From an uncultured Blautia sp. (GTDB taxonomy: Bacteria; Bacillota; Clostridia; Lachnospirales; Lachnospiraceae), in NCBI GenBank assembly GCA_900553515.1, contig USDN01000027.1, forward strand, positions 1 through 34,737: a DNA stretch of 34,737 nucleotides, read 5' to 3'. Each line of letters opens with the position of its first letter. Positions within the stretch are counted from its first letter, which is position 1. Of this stretch, positions 15,967 through 24,087 are shown piece by piece. The notes beneath the pieces are model-generated. The model was not told the origin of the DNA. It saw only the letters and a program-made list of their open reading frames with translations, and searched no databases. The position numbers and the translations under genes were made by a program.

Positions 15967-16746
15967 TTAGTTGAATTCGATAATAGAAGCCAAAAGCTTT
16001 CTGGCATAGTCATCTTTTGTTTCTGCAATACGGGATACAGGAATGTGTTCAGTAATGCGGCCATGATACAGAAAAAGCACATCATCGCACAGATAAGTGA
16101 CAGAAGTCAGGTCATGGGTAATGAAAATATAAGTCAGCCCCAGTTTTTCTTTCAGATCATGGAGCAGATCCATGATCTGAATCTGAGTATGGGCATCCAG
16201 AGAAGAGATAGCTTCGTCAAAAAGAATGATCTCTGGCTGGCAGGCTACAGCCCGGGCAATGCATACACGCTGCAACTGTCCGCCGGACAGCTCATGGGGA
16301 TACCGGTTTGCATAGGAGGAATTCAGCCCAACAAGCTCTAACAGGCGGTTGATCTCTTCCAAACGGTTCAGGCGGATCTTTTGATTTCGTTCTCTTGCAG
16401 CCAGTCCTTCTGCAATGATCTCTTTTACACGGAAACGGGGATTGGCAGAAGTGGTGTAATCCTGGAAAACAACACTTAAGCGTTTTTGAAGGTTTTTCCG
16501 GCCATTTCTGGAGGCATAAACAGATACATCCTGGATCTTTACTTCTCCGGTGTCAGGCTTTAAAAGACCACAGATCACACGGCCAAGGGTAGATTTCCCA
16601 CTTCCGGATTCTCCCAGTATTCCCAGACAGGTTCCCTGTGAGACTTTTAAGGACACATCAAACAACACCTGGTTTCTGGCAGTTCCGAAAATCTTTTCCT
16701 GGCGTTCACTTCGGAAGCTGACGCATACATTATTTACTTCAAGCAT
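15967..16746 (-). CDS. ABC transporter ATPase, NikE/OppF type
   Basis: This is the second ATPase of a dipeptide/nickel-type importer. The 259-residue protein has Walker A GILGESGSGKSTLG near residue 42, the signature LSGGQLQRVCIARA, Walker B IILFDEAIS and the H-loop FITHDL. The start at 16746 (MLEVNNVCVSF) has AAAGGAG 7 nt upstream and overlaps the end of the preceding ATPase gene by 8 bp; the in-frame ATG 30 nt upstream lacks a site. The short C-terminus lacks the long oligopeptide-binding extension of OppF, consistent with the NikE subgroup. Confidence 0.92.
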   Translation of the reverse strand: MLEVNNVCVSFRSERQEKIFGTARNQVLFDVSLKVSQGTCLGILGESGSGKSTLGRVICGLLKPDTGEVKIQDVSVYASRNGRKNLQKRLSVVFQDYTTSANPRFRVKEIIAEGLAARERNQKIRLNRLEEINRLLELVGLNSSYANRYPHELSGGQLQRVCIARAVACQPEIILFDEAISSLDAHTQIQIMDLLHDLKEKLGLTYIFITHDLTSVTYLCDDVLFLYHGRITEHIPVSRIAETKDDYARKLLASIIEFN

Positions 16747-17569
16747 GGGATATCTCCTTTCCATGTAAGATGTCACGGTAGTGGCACATAACAGCAGAAC
16801 GCTTTTCTATCAGCAGGCGGGTGTAGGGATCGTTTGCATGATTTCGGATATGCTCAAAGTCTCCGCTGTCTACGATCTGTCCGCTGTTCATAACAAGGAT
16901 GCGGTCTGCTACTTTGGAGATGGCTCCCAGGTCATGGGTGATGAAAAGCATGGCAGTATTTTTATTCTTTTTAATGCGGACAAACTCTTCCAGGATCTCG
17001 TATTGAGTGACGGCATCAATGGCAGTTGTTGGTTCATCAGCAATGAGAAGTTCCGGCTGCAATGCCATGGCAATACCGATCATAATACGCTGGAGCATAC
17101 CGCCGGAGAGCTGATGAGGATATTTTTCCAGAACTTCTTCTCCATTTAAGATCTGCATCTGGTCCAGGATCTTAAGGCAACAGGTACGTATTTCCTGTGC
17201 ATTCCATGCAGTATGTGCGGCGAAGGTTTCAGCCATCTGATTTCCAATGCGGTATAAAGGATCAAAACAGGTCATAGGGTTTTGAAGTACCATGGTGATC
17301 CGGCTTCCACGGAGCCTGCGAAGTTCTTCTTTTGACTCTTTTAAAAGATCATGGCCATCAAAAACAGCGCTTCCGGAAACCTGGAAATTTTTATCTAACA
17401 GACCCAGGATGGATTTTACAGTCATGCTTTTTCCGCTTCCGGACTCCCCAAGGATCCCCAGGCATTCTCCTGGGTGGACTTCAAAGCTCACATCTTCTAC
17501 CAGCTTTTTGGAGGCTTTACGATATGTCAGAGTTACATTCAGGTTTTCAACTTTTAAAACGGCAGACAT
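16739..17569 (-). CDS. ABC transporter ATPase, NikD/OppD type
   Basis: This is the first ATPase of the importer. The 276-residue protein shows Walker A GILGESGSGKSMTV near residue 37, the Q-loop TMVLQNPMTCFDPL, the signature LSGGMLQRIMIG, Walker B LLIADEPTTAID and the H-loop FITHDLGA. Its ATG overlaps the TAA of the permease gene (TAATG), and GGAGG lies in the end of that gene. Tight overlaps on both sides show translational coupling. Confidence 0.93.
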   Translation of the reverse strand: MSAVLKVENLNVTLTYRKASKKLVEDVSFEVHPGECLGILGESGSGKSMTVKSILGLLDKNFQVSGSAVFDGHDLLKESKEELRRLRGSRITMVLQNPMTCFDPLYRIGNQMAETFAAHTAWNAQEIRTCCLKILDQMQILNGEEVLEKYPHQLSGGMLQRIMIGIAMALQPELLIADEPTTAIDAVTQYEILEEFVRIKKNKNTAMLFITHDLGAISKVADRILVMNSGQIVDSGDFEHIRNHANDPYTRLLIEKRSAVMCHYRDILHGKEISHA

Positions 17570-18390
17570 TACAGCACCTCCTTTGGGTCTAACACATCAC
17601 GGATGGCATCACCCATTAAGTTAAAGGCAGAAACCAGAATAACGATGGCAATACCGGGAACCAGCATTTGGGCCGGATTACTGGTCAGGACATTTTTTGC
17701 TTCGCTTAACATAGCACCCCATTCAGGAGTAGGAGCCTGTACACCAAGTCCCAGGAAGGACAAAGTGGAAATATTGATAATGGCCCAGCCTACATCCAGA
17801 GAAGACAGGACAGCCAGATCAGCTGCAATAGATGGAACCAGGTGTCTGAAGAGGATAAAACGTTCCGGAGTTCCTACACAGCGGGAAAACTGGACAAAGT
17901 TCCGGTCACGGTACTGCATAACGCCCGTTCGGATCATACGGGCATACCAGGCCCATTTGATAAATACATTTGCCAGGATCACGTTCTGTACGTTAATGCC
18001 CAGCAGCGCAACTACAGCAAAAAACATGATCTGACTGGGGAAAGACAGCATTACATCCACTATACGCATGATCAGTTCTTCCGTAATGCCACGAAAATAC
18101 CCGGCTAAAAGGCCCATCAGGGCGCCGAGACCGATGGTGCCTAACATGGTCAGCACAGCCAGGCCAAGAGTGGGACGGATTCCGTAGATCATGCGGGAGA
18201 GAATACAGCGCCCAAGATTATCTGTGCCAAGGGGATATTCTTTGCTGAAATGGGCAAATTTGTTAAGAATATTGGTGGCATAGGGATCATGTGGAGCAAT
18301 AAATGGGGCAAAAAGGCCCATGAATGCCACGATCAGTACAATGGTTATTGTACCAACGGCAGTTTTATTATGAAGAAACCGGTGTAACAT
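17569..18390 (-). CDS. ABC transporter permease, NikC/DppC type
   Basis: This is an integral membrane permease of the DppC/NikC group. The 273-residue protein begins with a transmembrane helix (TITIVLIVAFMGLFAPFI) followed by HDPYATN, then KEYPLGTDNLGRCILSRMIYG, the usual start of the permease domain. The coupling loop that contacts the ATPases is near DRNFVQFSRCVGTPERFILFR. About six helices are visible. Its start overlaps the last base of the upstream permease gene. Confidence 0.93.
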   Translation of the reverse strand: MLHRFLHNKTAVGTITIVLIVAFMGLFAPFIAPHDPYATNILNKFAHFSKEYPLGTDNLGRCILSRMIYGIRPTLGLAVLTMLGTIGLGALMGLLAGYFRGITEELIMRIVDVMLSFPSQIMFFAVVALLGINVQNVILANVFIKWAWYARMIRTGVMQYRDRNFVQFSRCVGTPERFILFRHLVPSIAADLAVLSSLDVGWAIINISTLSFLGLGVQAPTPEWGAMLSEAKNVLTSNPAQMLVPGIAIVILVSAFNLMGDAIRDVLDPKEVL

Positions 18391-19331
18391 TAGTTGCTCT
18401 CCTTTCGCATACGGGGGTCAGACACGGTCTGCAGGATGTCAAACAGCAGATTGAACATAACAAACAGGACACCGATGAGCAGAACGTAAGTCTGGATCAC
18501 GGGATAATCCCGGTTGAAAATGGAACTGATGCACAAGGTTCCCAGTCCCGGCCATGCAAATACATTTTCCACTACAATGGTTCCTGAGATCAGCTGTGGG
18601 ATACTCATGCCAATGGCAACAATACAGGTATGCATGGAGTTTTTCAGGATATGTTTTACCAGAATGGATCTCTGCGGGAGACCGCGTACATTGGCATAAA
18701 GTACATAATCCTGTTTCATATTTTCAAGCATATTGTTGCGGATCAGGCGGATATAGGTGGAAATATAGCTTAAGGATACAGTAAAAGCCGGCAGGATCAG
18801 ATGCCTGATGGTACCGTTTCCGCTGGTAGGCAAAAGGTCCAGTTTAATGGAGATCAGCCACATCAACAGAAGTCCGACCCAGTAAGGGGGCATGGCAGTG
18901 GTCATAAATACAAGGCTCCGCATGATCCGGTCAAACCAGCCATCTTTATATACAGCACAAAGAAAGCCGATAGGGAGACTTAAAAGGATCACCATAATAA
19001 GGGAAGCACCTGCAAGCTGTAAAGTAGCAGGCATACAGCGCAGCAGTTCTCCGGCAACAGTACGGCTTGGGTTTACATAACTGATGCCAAAATCACCGTG
19101 AAGACAGTCCAATACCCAGGTAAAGTAACGGACCAGATAAGGCTTGTCCAGCCCAAGCTGGGAACGGACCTCAGCAATGGCATCTTCCGTGATGATAGGT
19201 ACCTGGCGTACACGTAAAGCTACTTCAGCCGGATCAGAAGGGATCAGGTTGATAAAAACGAAGCATACAAAGGAAATGATGAGAAGGAGCGGTATGGCAG
19301 AAAGGATCCGCTTGATAATATAGGGTTTCAA
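18390..19331 (-). CDS. ABC transporter permease, NikB/DppB type
   Basis: This is the partner permease, 313 residues, with six likely helices. The N-terminal helix is ILSAIPLLLIISFVCFVFIN, the IPSDPAE motif follows, and the coupling-loop region NMKQDYVLYANVRGLPQRS is near residue 205. I chose the TTG start at 19331 because GGGAGG lies 7-8 nt upstream and the protein then begins MKPYIIKRIL, the family norm; an in-frame ATG 84 nt upstream falls in the intergenic hairpin. The 108-nt gap to the binding-protein gene holds a hairpin that may lower permease expression relative to the binding protein. Confidence 0.92.
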   Translation of the reverse strand: MKPYIIKRILSAIPLLLIISFVCFVFINLIPSDPAEVALRVRQVPIITEDAIAEVRSQLGLDKPYLVRYFTWVLDCLHGDFGISYVNPSRTVAGELLRCMPATLQLAGASLIMVILLSLPIGFLCAVYKDGWFDRIMRSLVFMTTAMPPYWVGLLLMWLISIKLDLLPTSGNGTIRHLILPAFTVSLSYISTYIRLIRNNMLENMKQDYVLYANVRGLPQRSILVKHILKNSMHTCIVAIGMSIPQLISGTIVVENVFAWPGLGTLCISSIFNRDYPVIQTYVLLIGVLFVMFNLLFDILQTVSDPRMRKESN

Positions 19332-19383
19332 AATAATACCTCCCGTTGAAAAAATAAATGTAATAAAAGGATCCGACTGGAAC

Positions 19384-19409
19384 AAAGCCGCCTCAGAGGA
19401 GACGGCTTT
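19384..19409 (-). other. Hairpin between binding-protein and permease genes
   Basis: AAAGCCG (19384-19390) pairs with CGGCTTT (19403-19409), with an inner CTC/GAG stem. No proper T-run follows on the minus strand, so it is more likely an mRNA-stability or partial attenuation structure than a full terminator. Confidence 0.5.
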
Positions 19410-19439
19410 ATACACAAGATTAGGTTTGTTTTGCCAGAT

Positions 19440-21065
19440 TTAGAAAGAGAAATCCTGGAATGGAACCTCGTACTGAGTCTGGGTAAAGTGGAAGCCTTTC
19501 ATATCAGAGCGGTAGATTGCCTTATTGCACTCATAGGTCAGTGGAATATAAACGGCATCTTCGTGGAGATGGGTCAGAACATAGGTATAAAGTTCCTGGC
19601 GTCTGTTTTCATCTGTGGTGATCAGGATCTCGGTAATGGCATCATCGATTTCTGCTTTATCATCCAGACCAAGCTGCGCTGCATAGTCACCATATACAGG
19701 AGCGCGCATGGCAGCAAGAGAGGACTGTGGATCGTATGGTGTACCCCAGCAGATATTGAATACCATATCAAAATTACCTGCTTTCATATTATCACGGTAG
19801 GACTGCTCCTCTTCCCCGTGGATGTTTAAAGAAACACCGATGGACTGGTATTCGCTCTGAAGATACTCTGCAATGGATTTTTCAGTCACGCTGTCACTAT
19901 TATAGAGAAGATCAATATTTAACGGCTGTCCATCCTTTTCACGGACATTGCCGGAACCCATTTTCCAGCCTGCTTCATCCAAAATCTGTCCTGCCAGTTC
20001 CAGGTCGTAAACATATGGTTCTAGTTCAATATCACAATATGGAACAGTGGATGCAAACAGAGTGTCTGCCGGTTTTTCCAGTCCGTAAAAAATACCGTCA
20101 GAGATATTCTGCTTATTAGTTGCATGCTGGAGCGCAATACGTACATCCTTCTCTGAAAGAATGTCAGAGGAAGTATTCAGAACAATCTGTCTGGTAGAGG
20201 TTGGATCAGAAAGTTCCACGGTAAACTGATCGCTGTCCAGATACTGATTAATGGCATCTGCGTCGATCATATTTTTTCCGAAGATCATATCAATCTCACC
20301 TTTTTCCAGAGCCAGGATACGGGTCTGATTATCCGGGATGACTTTCACGGTGATGGTTTTGATGGCAGGCTGTTCGCCCCAGTAGTTCGGATTTGCCTTG
20401 AATACAGCATACTCATCGGTAACAAATTCATCCAGCACATAGGGACCGGTACCAATATAAGCTTCTACCCCATCTTTGGTGCTGCCGTTTTTCATGGCTT
20501 TCGGGGAGATCATGGCAAATGGTCTTGTTACACCAAGCTCTGTTAAAAGGGGATAATATGGTTCGGATAATTCAATCACAAAAGTGTTTTCATCGGGAGC
20601 ATCTACACCTACCAACAGATGCATCATTTCCAGCCAGGTATGGCGGTCTTTATTTTCCAGGATTGCGTCAAAGTTTGCTTTGATGGCATATGCGTCACAC
20701 TTTTCGCCATCAGAAAATGTTACGCCTGGACGAATGTGGAATGTATATACTTTACCGTCATCACTGACATCCCAGCTTTCTGCCAGACAGCCTTCAAAAC
20801 CGTCAGAGGTAATATTGACCAGGCCCTCATATAACATTTCCTGGGCGTACATTTCGCCGGCATATAAATGTGGGTTTAAATCGCGGATATCGCGGTAGTT
20901 TACGAAGATCAGGTCTTCCTTTGTACCTTCAGCTGTGGTGGTAGTTTCTGAAGGATTGGACTCTGCAGCAGAAGATGCAGAGTCAGAAGCGGATGAACCG
21001 CAGCCGCTTAATAAGGCGGTGCCTAAGAGACCTGCCAGAAGCATTGTGCCCCATCTTTTTTTCAT
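19440..21065 (-). CDS. NikA-like extracellular solute-binding lipoprotein (SBP family 5)
   Basis: This 541-residue lipoprotein captures the ligand of the importer at the outer face of the membrane. It has a signal peptide with lipobox LLSGC (Cys22) and a Ser-rich linker. It follows NikA along its whole length: LNPHLYAGEMYAQEMLYE, DRHTWLEMMH, VTRPFAMISP, IGTGPYVL, PNYWGEQPAIK, FASTVPY, ICWGTPYDP and LTHLHEDAVYIPL. Arginines matching the two that hold the metallophore-nickel complex in E. coli NikA (RHxWLE and RPF) are kept. The His at the position of NikA His416 (MRVPSH) is Tyr here (MRAPVY). The ligand may be a metal chelate or a peptide-like compound. AGGAGG precedes the ATG. Confidence 0.88.
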   Translation of the reverse strand: MKKRWGTMLLAGLLGTALLSGCGSSASDSASSAAESNPSETTTTAEGTKEDLIFVNYRDIRDLNPHLYAGEMYAQEMLYEGLVNITSDGFEGCLAESWDVSDDGKVYTFHIRPGVTFSDGEKCDAYAIKANFDAILENKDRHTWLEMMHLLVGVDAPDENTFVIELSEPYYPLLTELGVTRPFAMISPKAMKNGSTKDGVEAYIGTGPYVLDEFVTDEYAVFKANPNYWGEQPAIKTITVKVIPDNQTRILALEKGEIDMIFGKNMIDADAINQYLDSDQFTVELSDPTSTRQIVLNTSSDILSEKDVRIALQHATNKQNISDGIFYGLEKPADTLFASTVPYCDIELEPYVYDLELAGQILDEAGWKMGSGNVREKDGQPLNIDLLYNSDSVTEKSIAEYLQSEYQSIGVSLNIHGEEEQSYRDNMKAGNFDMVFNICWGTPYDPQSSLAAMRAPVYGDYAAQLGLDDKAEIDDAITEILITTDENRRQELYTYVLTHLHEDAVYIPLTYECNKAIYRSDMKGFHFTQTQYEVPFQDFSF

Positions 21066-21134
21066 GATAAGTTTCCTCCTGTTGTAAAAAGAACATAATG
21101 TTGTTTATTCATTCGCCTGAGGCGAACGGTAGAA

Positions 21135-21140
21135 AGTATA
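21135..21140 (-). promoter_or_regulatory. -10 element of the NikA-like operon, weak -35
   Basis: On the minus strand TATACT (complement of 21135-21140) is a fair -10, but no TTGACA-like -35 lies 16-18 nt upstream. This suggests an activator-dependent promoter. A hairpin TTCGCC-TGA-GGCGAA (21112-21126) lies at the start of the predicted transcript. Confidence 0.5.
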
Positions 21141-21186
21141 ACATGGGTTAGGCAAAACTTACTACTAATGAAATTGGAGGGGCTTA

Positions 21187-21207
21187 GTTATTCCAAAATG
21201 TTATAAC
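21187..21207. promoter_or_regulatory. Predicted LysR-type operator upstream of the NikA-like gene
   Basis: GTTAT-N11-ATAAC is a perfect dyad of the T-N11-A kind used by LysR-type regulators. Its centre is about 69 nt upstream of the likely transcription start, near the usual -65 position. The first 11 bases, GTTATTCCAAA, recur exactly at 22248-22258 in front of the regulator gene. Confidence 0.7.
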
Positions 21208-21220
21208 CGGGCGAAAAAAC

Positions 21221-22123
21221 TTATAAAATTTCCTTAAAATGACAGATAAACCATTCAGCAGCTTTACTTAATTTTGCATGATCCGGGCAGATGTAGCCGA
21301 TGAGGAGAAAAGGCTCACAATTATTGATCCTAAGCTGGCGAACATCATATTGGCGGTACTGGTCATAGAGAAAATTAATGCCGAGGCTGCATATATCTGT
21401 GTTCAGTAACAGATTGACAGTCAGATGATCACTGTTGGTATAGACTGCATAGTGGAGCTGCTCTGTGCTGATCGCCCCAAGGCTCACATGGTTCAAATGG
21501 TGCTCTACAGAGAAAAAATCCCTTACACCCCGTACAAAGGAAAGAGAAGAAAGGTCCTGAAAGTCAATACTTTCATCATGATAGCGGGGATGCTTTGGAC
21601 CAACGTAAACACAGGCTTCTTTGCTGTCAAGAGGAACGAATTTCAGCTTTTTGTGGGACAGGATATGCTGGAACTGGTGGAGCTGTTTCTGTGCAATATA
21701 AACGATGCCAATTTCAGAAAGTCCCTGGGCTACCCGGTTGCTGATCTCTTCCACCGTGCCTTCTAAATGTTCTACAATGTAGGAATTTCCCATTTCTTTA
21801 TAAAAATCAGTCAACAGACGGGAGATCATATTGCTGGGATAAGTGGCCAGACTGAATTTTTTTCCCTGGTTGTGATCGGTCAGTGAGTTGATCAGGCTTA
21901 TATTGTGCAGGATATTCTGGGCATATTCACGGACCGTTTCACCATAGGGGGTAATGTGGATCCCCCGGCTGCTGCGCTCAAAAAGAGGCCGTCCCAGTTC
22001 TTTTTCCAGGGAACTGATCACTTTACTCACATTGGGCTGTGTGGTATAAAGGCACTCTGCAGCCTGGTTAAAGCTGCCTTTTTCACATGTGATCATAAAA
22101 TATTCCAGCTGACGTAATTCCAT
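21221..22123 (-). CDS. LysR family transcriptional regulator
   Basis: The 300-residue protein has an N-terminal winged helix-turn-helix (MELRQLEYFMITCEKGSFNQ, then AAECLYTTQPNVSKVISSLE and LFERSSRGIHITPYGE) and a C-terminal periplasmic-binding-like effector domain beginning near residue 90. The start at 22123 has AGGAGG 5 nt upstream; the frame extends further but the extension is hydrophobic and lacks a site. It lies directly upstream of the NikA-like operon on the same strand, separated by 155 nt with an own promoter region. Matching operators near both genes suggest it controls itself and the operon. The effector is unknown. Confidence 0.92.
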   Translation of the reverse strand: MELRQLEYFMITCEKGSFNQAAECLYTTQPNVSKVISSLEKELGRPLFERSSRGIHITPYGETVREYAQNILHNISLINSLTDHNQGKKFSLATYPSNMISRLLTDFYKEMGNSYIVEHLEGTVEEISNRVAQGLSEIGIVYIAQKQLHQFQHILSHKKLKFVPLDSKEACVYVGPKHPRYHDESIDFQDLSSLSFVRGVRDFFSVEHHLNHVSLGAISTEQLHYAVYTNSDHLTVNLLLNTDICSLGINFLYDQYRQYDVRQLRINNCEPFLLIGYICPDHAKLSKAAEWFICHFKEIL

Positions 22124-22166
22124 AAGATCCTCCTGAAGTACAATAAACAGTAAGTTAATGCTAACT

Positions 22167-22195
22167 ACTATAACAGAAAAAAAGACAGTATACAA
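22167..22195 (-). promoter_or_regulatory. Promoter of the LysR-type regulator gene
   Basis: On the minus strand TTGTAT (complement of 22190-22195), 17 nt and TATAGT (complement of 22167-22172) form a moderate promoter 44 nt before the start codon. Confidence 0.5.
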
Positions 22196-22247
22196 CAAGG
22201 CTGATAAAGCAACAGCCGAAAGAAGCACTTATTGAGAAAAAATGCCG

Positions 22248-22268
22248 GTTATTCCAAAGGGGAATATC
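22248..22268. promoter_or_regulatory. Predicted LysR-type operator upstream of the regulator gene
   Basis: GTTAT-N11-ATATC is a dyad with one mismatch; it also reads GTTATTCC-N5-GGAATATC. It is 125 nt from the regulator's start codon, against 122 nt for the matching site before the NikA-like gene. It also lies 43 nt upstream of the thiC promoter -35, on the other side. Confidence 0.65.
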
Positions 22269-22310
22269 AATGTATCCGGCGCCATAAAGTGGTGTGTTTT
22301 GATAAACAAC

Positions 22311-22340
22311 TTGACAATTTTTACCAATAAATGTTATTCT
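22311..22340 (+). promoter_or_regulatory. Promoter of the TPP riboswitch-thiC transcript
   Basis: TTGACA (22311-22316), 18 nt and TATTCT (22335-22340) with TG upstream (extended -10) lie directly before the TPP aptamer. Confidence 0.7.
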
Positions 22341-22350
22341 GAATACGAAC

Positions 22351-22432
22351 AGGGAGCTTGTGAAGCAGGCTGAGAGGAAGTAATCGAACTTCGACCTATT
22401 GTACCTGATGTGGGTAATGCCAACGTAGGGAA
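22351..22432 (+). promoter_or_regulatory. TPP riboswitch (THI element)
   Basis: The conserved blocks are present in order: GGGAGC (22352-22357), CAGGCTGAGAGG (22366-22377), ACCTGATGTGGGTAATGCCA (22403-22422) and ACGTAGGGA (22423-22431). These match the thiamine pyrophosphate aptamer: the CTGAGA turn binds the pyrimidine part and the GGGTAATGCCA region the pyrophosphate part. It stands in front of thiC, so high TPP should reduce expression. A terminator follows at 22477-22511. Confidence 0.95.
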
Positions 22433-22476
22433 ATAATGTGTCGCATATTATATTTGCGTATCGTGCGTATATTTTG

Positions 22477-22511
22477 CGGTCCGTTCCTTATGTGGGCGGA
22501 CCGTTTTTTTT
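22477..22511 (+). terminator. Terminator of the TPP riboswitch expression platform
   Basis: CGGTCCG (22477-22483) pairs with CGGACCG (22497-22503), followed by eight T. It lies between the aptamer and thiC and is the likely switch point. Confidence 0.85.
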
Positions 22512-22631
22512 GTTTCTGCGCAAATCCAGATGATCCACATATGCGCTAGAGATCTGTGCAGCAAATGTGGAAAACGTTCCGTCCAGGTACCCCTTCTGTG
22601 GAAAAATATTATTATGTGAAGGAGAAAGAAA

Positions 22632-23939
22632 ATGGACTACACAACACAGATGGATGCTGCCAGAAAAGGAATTATTACAAAGGAGCTTCAGGCAGTAGCA
22701 GAAAAAGAGCAGATGGATACAGCCCGGTTAATGCAGCTGGTGGCAGAGGGAAAAGTAGCAATTCCTGCAAACAAAAACCACAAATGCCTGGATCCAAACG
22801 GTATCGGCTCCATGTTAAAGACCAAGATCAATGTAAACCTGGGAACTTCCAGAGACTGCAAAGACCTGGATATGGAGCTTCAGAAAGTAAATGACGCAGT
22901 AAAAATGGGCGCAGAGTCCATTATGGACTTAAGCTCCTGGGGAGATACCCAGAAATTCAGAAGAAAACTGACTGCTGAATGCCCGGCTATCATTGGTACT
23001 GTACCGATCTATGACGCAGTGGTATACTATCATAAGGCACTGAAAGATATCACCACCGAAGAGTGGTTAAAGATCGTGGAAATGCATGCACAGGACGGTG
23101 TGGATTTTATGACCATCCACATTGGTATCAACCGTGCAACTGCCCAGCGTTTCAAGAAAAATAAACGCCTTATGAACATTGTATCCAGAGGCGGTTCCAT
23201 TATCTTTGCATGGATGGAGATGACCGGAAAGGAAAATCCATACTATGAGCATTTTGATGAGATCCTGGATATCTGCCAGAAATACGATGTGACCATCAGT
23301 TTAGGTGACGCCTGCCGTCCGGGATGCTTAGAAGATGCCACCGATGTTTCCCAGATCGAAGAGCTGGTAACATTAGGAGAGCTGACAAGAAGAGCCTGGG
23401 AGAAAAATGTACAGGTGATCGTAGAAGGACCGGGCCATATGCCTCTTAACCAGATCGCAGCCAATATGCAGATCCAGCAGAGCATCTGCAAAGGCGCTCC
23501 TTTCTATGTATTAGGACCTTTGGTTACAGACATTGCACCTGGATATGACCATATTACAGCAGCTATTGGAGGTGCCATCGCAGCAACCTACGGCGCAGCC
23601 TTTTTATGCTATGTAACACCGGCTGAACATTTACGCCTGCCGGATCTGAATGACGTAAAAGAAGGCATCATCGCTTCCAAGATCGCAGCCCATGCAGCAG
23701 ATATTGCAAAAGGTGTTAAGGGCGCTTCCGAGTGGGACCGCCAGATGGGAATGGCAAGAAAGAAACTGGACTGGGAAAAGACCTTTGAGCTTTCCATTGA
23801 TCCGGAAAAGGCGAGAAACTACAGAGCATCTGCGAAGCCGGAAAAAGAAGATACCTGCTCTATGTGCGGCAATTTCTGTGCTGTAAAAAATATGAACCGC
23901 ATTTTAGACGGCGAGATCGTAAGTATTTTTGATGAATGA
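22632..23939 (+). CDS. thiC: Phosphomethylpyrimidine synthase ThiC
   Basis: ThiC is a radical SAM enzyme that rearranges aminoimidazole ribotide into the hydroxymethylpyrimidine phosphate of thiamine. The 435-residue protein is of the short clostridial type. Seen are NLGTSRDCKDLDMELQKV, MDLSSWGDTQKFR, GTVPIYDAV, VDFMTIHIGINR, VEGPGHMPLNQIAANMQ and PFYVLGPLVTDIAPGYDHI. The iron-sulfur site near the C-terminus reads CSMCGNFC, spaced C-X2-C-X3-C, one residue tighter than the C-X2-C-X4-C of E. coli ThiC; I believe this is usual in the short subclass. AAGGAGA lies before the ATG. It is controlled by TPP and followed by copy 2 of the structured repeat and thiE. Confidence 0.96.
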   Translation: MDYTTQMDAARKGIITKELQAVAEKEQMDTARLMQLVAEGKVAIPANKNHKCLDPNGIGSMLKTKINVNLGTSRDCKDLDMELQKVNDAVKMGAESIMDLSSWGDTQKFRRKLTAECPAIIGTVPIYDAVVYYHKALKDITTEEWLKIVEMHAQDGVDFMTIHIGINRATAQRFKKNKRLMNIVSRGGSIIFAWMEMTGKENPYYEHFDEILDICQKYDVTISLGDACRPGCLEDATDVSQIEELVTLGELTRRAWEKNVQVIVEGPGHMPLNQIAANMQIQQSICKGAPFYVLGPLVTDIAPGYDHITAAIGGAIAATYGAAFLCYVTPAEHLRLPDLNDVKEGIIASKIAAHAADIAKGVKGASEWDRQMGMARKKLDWEKTFELSIDPEKARNYRASAKPEKEDTCSMCGNFCAVKNMNRILDGEIVSIFDE

Positions 23940-24058
23940 AATGAGCCCAAAAGAAAAACAAGCGGCTGCGAAGCAGACATTTGTTTTTCTTGGGCCATTA
24001 ACGAACAAACAGTCTGCGATAGCAGACAGTAGAGCGCGTTAGCGCGGGTTTGTGAGTG
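23940..24058 (+). repeat. 119-nt structured intergenic element, copy 2
   Basis: It has the same length and plan as the copy at 14872-14990. Hairpin 1 has AATG/CATT, a bulged A, GCCC/GGGC, an AA bulge, AAGAAAAACAA/TTGTTTTTCTT and an apical stem. Then ACAAAC pairs with GTTTGT around GTCTGC-GATA-GCAGAC and CGCG-TTAG-CGCG. The last 59 nt match copy 1 at 55 positions, and the four differences fall in loops or junctions. It starts on the base after the thiC TGA, between thiC and thiE. Confidence 0.85.
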
Positions 24059-24087
24059 GATGATGGATATGAGAAAAGGAGAGAACC

